A stretch of 32,743 nucleotides of DNA from an uncultured Pelagibacteraceae bacterium (GTDB taxonomy: Bacteria > Pseudomonadota > Alphaproteobacteria > Pelagibacterales > AG-422-B15), in contig CABYDZ010000013.1 of the NCBI GenBank assembly GCA_902517885.1, positions 1 through 32,743 on the forward strand, written 5' to 3'. Below the pieces are notes generated by a model that was not told the origin of the DNA, ran no database searches, and saw only the letters and a program-made list of their open reading frames with translations. Below are positions 15,712 to 23,201 of the stretch, in pieces (position 1 is the first letter of the stretch; each line of letters begins with the position of its first letter). A program made the translations under genes and the position numbers.

Positions 15712-16962
15712 ATGCTGTTAAAACTTACCTTCAATTCTTTGTATGCAAGATTATTAACCGTTGCTATGACAGTTTTTGCCATATCCTTATCTTTAATGTT
15801 GTACATGAGCGTTGAAAAGTTAAGAACATCTGCATACACAAGCTTCACTGATACGATTTCTCAAACTGACCTAATCGTTGGTGCGAGAACGAGCTCTGTT
15901 CAGCTGCTTCTATATTCCGTCTTTAGAATTGGAAACGCTACAAACAACATAACTTGGGAAAGTTATGAAGATGTTATAAATAAAAAAGAAGTTGCTTGGT
16001 CTGTGCCTATCTCTCTTGGAGATAGTCATAAAGGTTTTAGAGTTATGGGTACCAATAGTGAATTTTTTAAGCGATATAAATTTAGGGGTGGACAATCAAT
16101 TGAATTGGAACAGGGCAACAACTTAGATGACTTATATGATGTTATAATAGGTGCAGGTGTTGCTGAAAAACTAAATTACTCTGTGGGCACTCCACTCATT
16201 GTATCTCATGGATTACAATCATTTTCAGATCACGATGATCAGCCTTTTAAAATTTCAGGCATTCTTGCTAAAACTGGAACACCGGTCGACAATACAGTAA
16301 TCGTAAGCTTGGAGGCAATTGAAGCAATTCATGTAGACTGGTCTACTGGAGCTAAAATTCCAGGGCAAATTACTCCTGTAGAAGAAATTCGTCAGATGGA
16401 CCTCTCCCCTAAAAATATCACGGCAGCATTAATTGGGGTAAATTCAAAATTGCAAATATTTCAATTACAACGATGGATTAATGAGTATCCAGAGGAGTCA
16501 TTAAGTTCGATTTTACCTGGTGTTGCTCTTCAAGAGTTGTGGAGGATCGTTGGCGTGGTTGAAAATCTACTACTTGGAATCTCCGTAACTGTTATTTTTA
16601 CAACGCTCATTGGCATGACGGCCATTATATTTTCAAGTTTAAATGAGAGAAGACGTGAAATGGCTATTTGGCGAGCAATGGGAGCATCGCCTAAAGTTGT
16701 TATTGGTCTTTTAATGCTTGAAGCACTCATTATCTCAGTGATGAGTATAATTGTAAGCACTGTCATGCTGTTTCTAACTTTATACGTATTGCAACCATGG
16801 ATTGATAATACTTACGGAATATTAGTTAATATTGAAACGCTGGCTGTAAAAGATATATATATATTTATGCTATTTATATTATCTGCTTCACTAGTAAGTC
16901 TTATTCCTGCAATCAGAGCGTATTGGTTTTCAATTAATGACGGCATGACGATTAAAATATGA
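15712..16962 (+). CDS. FtsX/MacB-type ABC permease of the zrg cluster
   Basis: The protein is 416 aa with the four-helix FtsX/MacB layout. One N-terminal membrane helix (LTVAMTVFAISLSLMLYM) precedes a large periplasmic domain of about 220 residues. Three C-terminal helices with the FtsX core MTAIIFSSLNERRREMAIWRAMGASP follow. The periplasmic part contains VGARTSSVQLLLYSVFRIG and an acidic HDDQPF. It follows the ATPase gene and overlaps the DUF3299 gene by ATGA. Such permeases usually act on periplasmic or membrane substrates and are not classical importers, so how the cluster moves zinc is not obvious. Confidence 0.88.
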   Translation: MLLKLTFNSLYARLLTVAMTVFAISLSLMLYMSVEKLRTSAYTSFTDTISQTDLIVGARTSSVQLLLYSVFRIGNATNNITWESYEDVINKKEVAWSVPISLGDSHKGFRVMGTNSEFFKRYKFRGGQSIELEQGNNLDDLYDVIIGAGVAEKLNYSVGTPLIVSHGLQSFSDHDDQPFKISGILAKTGTPVDNTVIVSLEAIEAIHVDWSTGAKIPGQITPVEEIRQMDLSPKNITAALIGVNSKLQIFQLQRWINEYPEESLSSILPGVALQELWRIVGVVENLLLGISVTVIFTTLIGMTAIIFSSLNERRREMAIWRAMGASPKVVIGLLMLEALIISVMSIIVSTVMLFLTLYVLQPWIDNTYGILVNIETLAVKDIYIFMLFILSASLVSLIPAIRAYWFSINDGMTIKI

Positions 16963-17453
16963 AAACTCAACCATTAAAGAGTATTTTTCTAAGCATTAAA
17001 TGCATAGTACTAATATCAGCGATTTTACTTTCATCTTTTTCTTACGCTTCTGAACCTAAAGAAATTGATTGGGAAGACTTGATCCCATGGACTTCAATGT
17101 TTAATCCATCTGAAGTTAAATTTAACAAAAAATTAGACGATAAAGAAGTCAGAATACCGGGGTATATTCTGCCCTTAGATATAATTGGACGAGATATAAA
17201 TACTTTTTTATTAGTGCCTTACATTGGAGCATGTATACATGTCCCCGCTCCTGCTCCTAATCAGATTGTTTATGTTGAAACTAAAAAACCATGGGAAGGA
17301 CTTGCTTGGTGGGAACCTGTTTACGTTACAGGTAAGATAAAAATTGAAAACCATAACTTTGAAGAGCTTGCAGTTGTTGGATATGAACTTATAGCCGATG
17401 ATGTTGAATATTATAGAGGAACAACTGGCACACACGGTTTTTTTGACTGGTAA
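16959..17453 (+). CDS. DUF3299 periplasmic protein of the zrg cluster
   Basis: The protein is 164 aa with a signal peptide (cleaved near SYA-SE). Conserved DUF3299 features are IDWEDLIPW, VRIPGYILPLD, FLLVPYIGACIHVPAPAPNQIVYV and a C-terminal GTHGFFDW. The single Cys followed by IHVPAP is a striking candidate metal site. It overlaps the permease by four bases. DUF3299 proteins recur beside DUF2796 and ABC genes in zinc-regulated clusters. Their biochemical role is unknown to me. Confidence 0.85.
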   Translation: MKTQPLKSIFLSIKCIVLISAILLSSFSYASEPKEIDWEDLIPWTSMFNPSEVKFNKKLDDKEVRIPGYILPLDIIGRDINTFLLVPYIGACIHVPAPAPNQIVYVETKKPWEGLAWWEPVYVTGKIKIENHNFEELAVVGYELIADDVEYYRGTTGTHGFFDW

Positions 17454-17531
17454 TTCGCTATAAATAAGCAATTACCAAACTAAACAATCTATGTGCTTGT
17501 AAAGAGGTAAAAATTTAAATAAAAATCCTAT

Positions 17532-17765
17532 ATGCAAAATATTTCAATACCTGACATCATTGCTAATCTCAAAGGCAGAAGAGGCTATGAAGAAAAAAAA
17601 GCTAAGAAGCTTGGCTATGATTGTTTAGAAAAGTACTTTGAAGACACACTAGCTAACAAAGCACAGCTTCTTGCTCAGAATGAGATAAAAGAAGATGAAT
17701 TGCTGTCTAAAAAACAAGCTTTAAAAGATGCGTCCACTAGCAAAAAGACTTGTAGCTGCTGCTAA
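17532..17765 (+). CDS. Small Cys-tailed protein of unknown function
   Basis: The protein is 77 aa, soluble, strongly charged and mostly helical, with a Lys-rich N-terminal half (LKGRRGYEEKKAKKLGYD). It ends KKTCSCC, a compact C-x-C-C cluster that could bind a soft metal. I do not recognise the family. It lies 78 bases after DUF3299 on the same strand and just before a bidirectional terminator, so it could be the last gene of the zinc cluster. Codon use and composition match its neighbours. The ArsI-like protein at 22573-23022 also ends in a Cys pair, but the two are otherwise unrelated. Confidence 0.6.
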   Translation: MQNISIPDIIANLKGRRGYEEKKAKKLGYDCLEKYFEDTLANKAQLLAQNEIKEDELLSKKQALKDASTSKKTCSCC

Positions 17766-17800
17766 TAACATACTCAAAAAGCAAAATTAATATTAATAAA

Positions 17801-17838
17801 AAAAAGGCTCAAACTTAATGCCTGAGCCCTTTTTATTT
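17801..17838. terminator. Bidirectional terminator between the zinc cluster and the next genes
   Basis: Arms GGCTCA (17806-17811) and TGAGCC (17823-17828) enclose an 11-base loop. On the minus strand the stem is followed by nine Ts, and on the plus strand by CTTTTTATTTTT. It sits between convergent genes and can end both transcripts. Confidence 0.85.
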
Positions 17839-17862
17839 TTGTTTATGCTTACTTTAAAAAAG

Positions 17863-18294
17863 TTACATCCAGTTAATGTTTGTCCCAATGCGCTGACCGC
17901 TTCGAGTATAGACAACTAGAGTACCAAGCCAAACTAGACCTTGAACAATCAAAGGTGTTAGGTTAGCTGACGCATTTTCCTGAGTCATCGTGAACCAAAG
18001 TGCTCTGAGGAACAAGAAGAATGTGAGCGTTACCATCACACGATAATAAACAGCACATTCTTGAGGAGTTGCCAATAAAGCAAATACATTACCAATAGCA
18101 AGTGCAAGATATATTGTACCAATTAGCCCCATCCAAAAATAGCCGCCTTCACTTTGCGTCAGGGCGTCTGGACCTAATCTTTCAATAAAAGCTTCGGCAT
18201 TTGGTTGATAAATAAACATCATGCTATAAGTGAGTGCAACAAATGCAACTAAACTCAATATTATAACAGTCGCTGTATCATTATTTTTAATCAT
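17863..18294 (-). CDS. Four-helix membrane protein of unknown function
   Basis: The protein is 143 aa with four predicted membrane helices. A loop of about 25 residues (YQPNAEAFIERLGPDALTQSEGG) after the first helix leads to YFWMGLIGTIYLALAIGN. I do not recognise the family. A strong Shine-Dalgarno (AGGAGGA, six bases before the ATG) overlaps the stop codon of the gene at 18304-19113, so the two are translated together. Its layout resembles each half of that partner. It ends just before a bidirectional terminator. Confidence 0.7.
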   Translation of the reverse strand: MIKNNDTATVIILSLVAFVALTYSMMFIYQPNAEAFIERLGPDALTQSEGGYFWMGLIGTIYLALAIGNVFALLATPQECAVYYRVMVTLTFFLFLRALWFTMTQENASANLTPLIVQGLVWLGTLVVYTRSGQRIGTNINWM

Positions 18295-18303
18295 AAAATC
18301 CTC

Positions 18304-19113
18304 CTATGCTTTACTTTGATTTCTAAAAAAGACTATTACTGAACCCACAAAAAAGAATGTGAAACTAATTCCAATTAAAGGGTTACCGCCGGTGCCTCCA
18401 CTTGTGATCATGTAATTAATCATACCTACAAAATATATTGTAGAGATTAAAAGCCCCACCGAAATCATTGTCATGCTCAGTCCCGCTCGCATTTGATACA
18501 ATAGTGATATTACCCATGCCAAAGATAGTAACATCATAGCAGTTGCAAACTGTTGAGCCTCGACTGACATAGAAAGAACCGGTGTATCTTCTATGATCGC
18601 ATCAGGTCTTACAAAATAGTAAATGACATTAAATCCTTGTCCGATAAGTCCTAAAAATAATAGTACTTTTGTAATCATATCATCTGTACCAAAATACTTG
18701 TCAGCTTTTGGAATATCAAATGGGTTTGATGGAAACCCTGATCTGGATCGTGCAATTATCAGCGCAACTAAACTTATACTTAATAGAACTATTCCAGTAT
18801 AATTGCCGCTAGCCTGCGCTGGAGCAATATTCCAAATTATGAAAAAAAATAGCAGGGGAACTGCGTAGGCAAAATATGCTCTATCGAGACCCTTGTATCC
18901 CATGTACGTTATGCCAAATGCTGCACCTATATTTGCGGCACCAAGCCAAAACATGAAAATTGATATTGTTTGAGTGTCAGGATTAGATGCCGGATTATCA
19001 TACCTGTCTATAAGAAATGTAGAGTCAAACATCATTATTGCTCCATACATGAATGCAATAAAAAATGAAATTCCCATGCATATGTCTACGACGCGGTCGT
19101 TTGTTTTAAACAT
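18304..19113 (-). CDS. Multi-helix membrane protein with probable internal repeat, unknown function
   Basis: The protein is 269 aa with about eight membrane helices. The ATG at 19113 is preferred to an upstream start at 19155, because AAAGGGGG lies just before it. The chain looks like two four-helix halves. The first helix of each half is followed by a polar 20-25 residue loop: FDSTFLIDRYDNPASNPDTQ in the first half and VRPDAIIEDTPVLSMSVEAQ in the second. Each loop is followed by FMFWLG/FATAMM-type helices. The downstream partner has the same pattern once. I do not recognise the family. It diverges from livH across 164 AT-rich bases. Confidence 0.7.
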   Translation of the reverse strand: MFKTNDRVVDICMGISFFIAFMYGAIMMFDSTFLIDRYDNPASNPDTQTISIFMFWLGAANIGAAFGITYMGYKGLDRAYFAYAVPLLFFFIIWNIAPAQASGNYTGIVLLSISLVALIIARSRSGFPSNPFDIPKADKYFGTDDMITKVLLFLGLIGQGFNVIYYFVRPDAIIEDTPVLSMSVEAQQFATAMMLLSLAWVISLLYQMRAGLSMTMISVGLLISTIYFVGMINYMITSGGTGGNPLIGISFTFFFVGSVIVFFRNQSKA

Positions 19114-19277
19114 AATTACCCCCTTTAAAAAAAATAAACATGAAGATATTGACAAGATTTCAGAGAAAAAAAAGTTAAATTTTTAATAGAATTTATCTAA
19201 TTACTATAATTTTTTTATAGGTTATAGTTCTTATTAATAAAATCTAATCTTAACGTAAGGCTTTAGGTAATTAATAT

Positions 19278-20159
19278 ATGCAATTGATACAATTAATAAT
19301 TGATGGTGTAGCATCCGGATGTATTTACGGACTAGTGGCACTTGGTTTTGTACTTATCTATAAAGCAACAGAAACTATAAATTTTGCCCAAGGTGATATT
19401 TTAATGCTCGGTGCTTTTGTTGCCTTCTCATTAATAGGCGTTTTAGGCATGGATTACATATTAGGATTCGCTCTTACTGTTGTAATTATTGCAGTATTTG
19501 GATTTTTTTTAGATGCAGTTGTTGTAAGGCAAATTATTGGCCAGCCTCCCTTTGCAACTGTCATGTTGACCATTGGAATAGGTTTTATTTTAAGAGGCTT
19601 TGCGTCAATTTTCTGGGGAACGGACATTTTTTCATTCAGTACGCCCTTTTCAGGAAAAATAACTGAGTTTAATGGTCTTATTATTTCATATGTTAACTTA
19701 TCTATAATTATCGGGACTGTTATTTTAGTTTCAGTCCTTTATCTCTTCTTTACATTTTCAAGAATTGGCGTTGCCATGCGTGCATCCTCTGAAAATCAAT
19801 TAGCAGCATATTATATGGGCATCCCCGTTAAATTTATTTTTTCTTTAATATGGTCAATATCAGCCGCAACAGCCGCCATTGCAGGTGTATTGCTTGCACC
19901 GATAACACTGGTAGATACGTCAATCTCACTTATTGGTCTAAAAGCTTTTGCCGCCGCTGTTCTTGGTGGATTTGGATCTATTCCTGGTGCAATCGTAGGT
20001 GGAATAATCATTGGTATCGTTGAACAACTTTGTGGTACCTATGAAAATTATTTATTCGAAGGCATCAGAGAAATATCCGCCTACTTAGTGCTGATCTTAA
20101 CGTTAATTATTTATCCGCGTGGATTATTTTCGGATAAAGCTGAGGTTAAAAAAGTTTAA
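19278..20159 (+). CDS. livH: LivH-type branched-chain amino acid ABC permease
   Basis: The protein is 293 aa with about eight membrane helices. LivH family segments are visible: LIIDGVASGCIYGLVALGFVLIY, TINFAQGDILMLGAF, MRASSENQLAAYYMG and GLKAFAAAVLGGFGSIPGAIVGG. It forms half of the inner-membrane channel of the hydrophobic amino acid transporter family, whose substrates include branched-chain amino acids, urea and other small amides. It overlaps livM by one base (TAATG). No binding-protein gene precedes it; the upstream genes are divergent membrane proteins. Confidence 0.93.
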   Translation: MQLIQLIIDGVASGCIYGLVALGFVLIYKATETINFAQGDILMLGAFVAFSLIGVLGMDYILGFALTVVIIAVFGFFLDAVVVRQIIGQPPFATVMLTIGIGFILRGFASIFWGTDIFSFSTPFSGKITEFNGLIISYVNLSIIIGTVILVSVLYLFFTFSRIGVAMRASSENQLAAYYMGIPVKFIFSLIWSISAATAAIAGVLLAPITLVDTSISLIGLKAFAAAVLGGFGSIPGAIVGGIIIGIVEQLCGTYENYLFEGIREISAYLVLILTLIIYPRGLFSDKAEVKKV

Positions 20160-21232
20160 TGAGATTTATTTTTAAAACAAATTACGCTCAAGATATTAAT
20201 ATTGCACGGCACGGTGGTGACAAATTTTGGTATTCGACGCTAATTATATTAATGCTTGCGATGCCACTGCTTATTGATGATTTTTATTTAGGAGAGATTT
20301 CCTACGTTTGCATTTTGGCCATCGCAGGAATTGGATTAATGATCCTATCGGGATACACTGGACTTGCTTCTCTTGGTCATGCTGCATTCCTAGGCATAGG
20401 CGCCTATACGCATGCATTTTTACTTACAAATGGAATCCCATTTTTTGCCTCCATTCCAATTGTTGTAATAGTTTCATTTATGGTTGGCGCACTTATAGGT
20501 ATACCTATACTTCGTTTAACAGGCATGTACTTAGCAATTGCAACTCTTGCTTTAGGTTTTATTGCTGAACATGTTTTTATTAAATGGGAACATTTTACTG
20601 GAGGAAACAGAGGAATGCCGGTTCCTCAGCCTGAAATTATGGGAATGAGTTTCTATGATAGCGCTACCTTTTATTATGTTTGCCTAGCTTTTTTAATTCT
20701 CTCCATGTTTGCAGCTATAAATATATTAAGATCGCCTACTGGCAGAGCTTTTGTAGCAATTAGAGACAGTGAAATTGCTGCCCAAAGTCTCGGGGTAAAT
20801 TTAGGTTTATATAAAGCTTTATCGTTTGCTATATCAGGAGCTTTTACTGGACTAGCAGGAGCTTTGCTTGCCCACTACATTGGATATTTAGCTCCAGACA
20901 TTTTCAATATATTCTTATCACTCTCATTGCTTCTTTTGATTGTTGTTGGCGGGATGGGAAGTCTCCATGGAACAGTATTTGGAGCAATTTTTGTGGGCTA
21001 CCTTCCTCAATTAATTGCAATATGCAGAGATTATTTACCAAGTTCAATAGGTTCACAGCCAGGACTAGAGCCTATGCTATTTGGACTGATACTTGTGCTC
21101 TTCATTCTTTATGAACCGCTAGGTATCTATGGTCGTTGGGTAAAAATAAAATTATTCTTTCAGTTGTTTCCTACTTACAAGAAACAAACGTTTAAGAAAC
21201 AAAAAGTATTTACGAAATCGGATAGAGTTTAA
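20159..21232 (+). CDS. livM: LivM-type branched-chain amino acid ABC permease
   Basis: The protein is 357 aa with about nine or ten membrane helices. The LivM motif is present as GYTGLASLGHAAFLGIGAYTHAF, followed by GNRGMP, RDSEIAAQSLGVNLGLYKALSFAISGAFTGLAGAL and GGMGSLHGTVFGA. It pairs with LivH. A basic cytoplasmic tail of about 30 residues closes the protein. It is joined to livH and livG by one-base TAATG overlaps, so the three are co-translated. Confidence 0.93.
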   Translation: MRFIFKTNYAQDINIARHGGDKFWYSTLIILMLAMPLLIDDFYLGEISYVCILAIAGIGLMILSGYTGLASLGHAAFLGIGAYTHAFLLTNGIPFFASIPIVVIVSFMVGALIGIPILRLTGMYLAIATLALGFIAEHVFIKWEHFTGGNRGMPVPQPEIMGMSFYDSATFYYVCLAFLILSMFAAINILRSPTGRAFVAIRDSEIAAQSLGVNLGLYKALSFAISGAFTGLAGALLAHYIGYLAPDIFNIFLSLSLLLLIVVGGMGSLHGTVFGAIFVGYLPQLIAICRDYLPSSIGSQPGLEPMLFGLILVLFILYEPLGIYGRWVKIKLFFQLFPTYKKQTFKKQKVFTKSDRV

Positions 21233-21990
21233 TGAGTTTATTTGAAGTAAAAAATATCACTGTATCCTTTGGTGGTGTTAAAGCATTAAATGATGTCTCT
21301 TTCACAGTTGATAAAGGTGAAATATTTACAATCATTGGGCCAAATGGAGCAGGTAAATCTACTCTCTTTAATGTCATCAGTCGGATATATGAACCAAGCA
21401 ATGGTGAAATTTTCTTTGATGGGGAAAATATCTCAAAGATTAAACCACATAACATTTCATCACTGGGTATTGCCAGAACATTCCAAAATCTAGAACTATT
21501 TGAAAACGCAACTGTTCTTCAAAATATGTTGTTAGGACGTCATATTTACAAAAAAACTAATATTCTATCTGAAATATTATTTACAAATAAAACCAGACAA
21601 CAAGAACGTGAGCACAGATTAAAAATTGAAGAAGTTATAGACTTTCTAGATTTACAACACTACCGAGATACACTAATCAATGGCCTTCCCTATGGTGTAA
21701 GAAAAAATGTAGAATTAGCCCGTGCTCTCTGCACTGCTCCTAAACTGCTTTTACTTGATGAGCCATCGTCTGGCTTAACTAATGAAGAAACGAATGATTT
21801 AGGATTCTGGATAAAAGATATTCAAAGCCTTCTTGGCATAACAATAATTATGATTGAACATGATATGAGCTTTGTGAATAAAGTTTCAGATCGCATCCTA
21901 GCATTGAACTACGGAGAGATACTGGCCTCAGGCTTGCCTAGTGAAATAAAAGAAAATGCGGATGTTAAACAGGCGTATATGGGGGAGTAA
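21232..21990 (+). CDS. livG: LivG-type branched-chain amino acid ABC ATPase
   Basis: The protein is 252 aa. Walker A is GPNGAGKS (36-43). The signature region reads LPYGVRKNVELARAL, with LPYG replacing LSGG as in other LivG proteins. Walker B is LLLLDEPSSG, and the switch His is in IEHDM. GIARTFQNLELF is the LivG Q loop. Usual cassettes follow with livF, but no second ATPase is present here. An imperfect hairpin and a 22-base tandem repeat lie just downstream. It may act as a homodimer or share a LivF encoded elsewhere. Confidence 0.92.
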   Translation: MSLFEVKNITVSFGGVKALNDVSFTVDKGEIFTIIGPNGAGKSTLFNVISRIYEPSNGEIFFDGENISKIKPHNISSLGIARTFQNLELFENATVLQNMLLGRHIYKKTNILSEILFTNKTRQQEREHRLKIEEVIDFLDLQHYRDTLINGLPYGVRKNVELARALCTAPKLLLLDEPSSGLTNEETNDLGFWIKDIQSLLGITIIMIEHDMSFVNKVSDRILALNYGEILASGLPSEIKENADVKQAYMGE

Positions 21991-21997
21991 ATTCCTC

Positions 21998-22035
21998 ATT
22001 AGTAAATTTGTAATTTTTTACAAAGTTTCACTAAT
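21998..22035 (+). terminator. Imperfect hairpin after livG
   Basis: ATTAGT-AAA-TTTGTAA pairs with TTACAAA-GTTT-CACTAAT through about 16 pairs with two single-base bulges and a TTTT loop, beginning 8 bases past the livG stop. No T-run follows on the plus strand, so it is more likely a 3'-end stabiliser or a weak terminator. Confidence 0.4.
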
Positions 22036-22036
22036 A

Positions 22037-22080
22037 AAATGTAAAGTTAATTTAATATAAATGTAAAATTAATTTAATGT
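22037..22080. repeat. 22-bp tandem repeat in the livG downstream gap
   Basis: Units 22037-22058 and 22059-22080 match at 20 of 22 positions. Each begins AAATGTAAA and contains TTAATTTAAT. The region is almost pure A/T. The remaining gap to 22162 shows nothing else that I can identify. Confidence 0.7.
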
Positions 22081-22162
22081 TTGTTAATGAAATACTATTT
22101 AAATTATTTTTATTAAAATAAAAATAAATAAACTATCAATTTTGATTAGAAAGATAAAAACT

Positions 22163-22456
22163 ATGAAAACAAAATTATCTATAATTAAATTCAAACCTAA
22201 ACCTGATTGTTTTGACGAATTTTTAGCAAATATAAAAGAACGTTCAAAAGAAAGAGCATTGTCTTTACCGCCTACTCATTATTTAATGACGACGTCAGAT
22301 GAAGTGGTGGCTATAGTTTTAAGGACAGAAAGCGAGTTATCTGAAAGTTCTTCCAGTGGTGTGAATTGGTTAGATACTCAACGACATCTTCTGTTAGAAT
22401 ATAACGAAGAGGATAGACACACAATTCCCTTGACTGGAGATTTAGTCGAATATTAG
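22163..22456 (+). CDS. Small soluble protein of unknown function, possibly ABM-like
   Basis: The protein is 97 aa from the ATG at 22163; an upstream TTG at 22142 would add seven residues. The opening MKTKLSIIKFKPKPDCFDEFLANIKE and the later YLMTTSDEVVAIVLRTESEL resemble the small antibiotic-biosynthesis-monooxygenase-like ferredoxin fold, though I cannot confirm it. Seven Ser/Glu residues (SELSESSSSG) form a central loop. It stands alone between livG and the convergent ArsI-like gene, so context gives no function. Confidence 0.55.
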   Translation: MKTKLSIIKFKPKPDCFDEFLANIKERSKERALSLPPTHYLMTTSDEVVAIVLRTESELSESSSSGVNWLDTQRHLLLEYNEEDRHTIPLTGDLVEY

Positions 22457-22572
22457 TTTTTGACGATTTCTTGAAAATATGCATTGACACTTCTTGGTGA
22501 TAATAAACACCTACTCTCGATATTAATCTTGATAGGCATTAATTGATTACTTTGAAATCTTAATTTATTTTT

Positions 22573-23022
22573 TTAGCAACAAGAAGAGCCTGAGTTGTTC
22601 GTAGTTAAAGTTTCTAAATTATCAATTTCAGTTTTATCATTTTTGTCTTTATAAAAAGTATTAGAATGAGCCGTAGTTCGAAAGGTCTCCCAAGCAATTC
22701 CGCTTGGATCTGTTACCCAAGATTTGTCAGATTTCGCATAACAGCAGACTGTCTTACCATTATTATAGGTAGATAAATCTGCTTCAGAGAGACTTGTTCT
22801 TATATTTTCTAACTCAGATTGTTCATCAACCTGAATACCAAGGTGATCTATACCTTGATCAGCATCTCTTGTTGAAATTGAGAGATTGATTTTCGGATCA
22901 TTAAGTATCCACTGAGCGTAATCAGTTTTTAACTTAGTAGGCTCAGTTTTAAATAAGGTACTATAAAATCTTACGCTATCTTGAATGTTTTTTACACCAA
23001 TATGAATATGAAGTGTTTTCAT
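22573..23022 (-). CDS. ArsI/CadI-type vicinal-oxygen-chelate dioxygenase
   Basis: The protein is 149 aa. The VOC fold has likely metal ligands His5 or His7 (TLHIHIGV), His60 (GIDHLGIQV) and Glu112 (IAWETF). The substrate thiol pair is Cys93-Cys94 in NGKTVCCYAKSDKSWVTDPSG, the hallmark of ArsI/CadI proteins. The C-terminus ends SGSSCC, as in many family members. ArsI cleaves carbon-arsenic bonds of trivalent organoarsenicals such as methylarsenite and roxarsone products; CadI is a related cadmium-induced protein. No arsR, arsM or efflux gene is adjacent, so the substrate is not shown by context. The gene is monocistronic. Confidence 0.88.
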   Translation of the reverse strand: MKTLHIHIGVKNIQDSVRFYSTLFKTEPTKLKTDYAQWILNDPKINLSISTRDADQGIDHLGIQVDEQSELENIRTSLSEADLSTYNNGKTVCCYAKSDKSWVTDPSGIAWETFRTTAHSNTFYKDKNDKTEIDNLETLTTNNSGSSCC

Positions 23023-23201
23023 AAATTGAAGTTAATTTATTTTTAAATAAAATTCAAGTCCCACCACGTATGGGGGAATAAATTCTTCAGTTCAAGGAAT
23101 TAGCTGCAACGTTTAACTCCCAATTTTTGATTTTTTGACAAATAGTTTTATGAAACTAAAATTTAATAAATTCTTAACAATTTATAAATAAAGTTATTTG
23201 T

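Noticed and set aside
19149-19154. Perfect TTGACA -35 element before livH
   Set aside because: No acceptable -10 lies 16-19 bases downstream; the following bases are an A-run.
20308-20568. Cys/His-rich 86-residue ORF inside livM
   Set aside because: It is a frame-shifted reading of livM, which is clearly coding across this stretch.
23030-23055. TTTATTT/AAATAAA palindrome before the ArsI-like gene as an ArsR operator
   Set aside because: It is pure A/T in AT-rich DNA and lacks the usual ArsR-box composition; no arsR is nearby.
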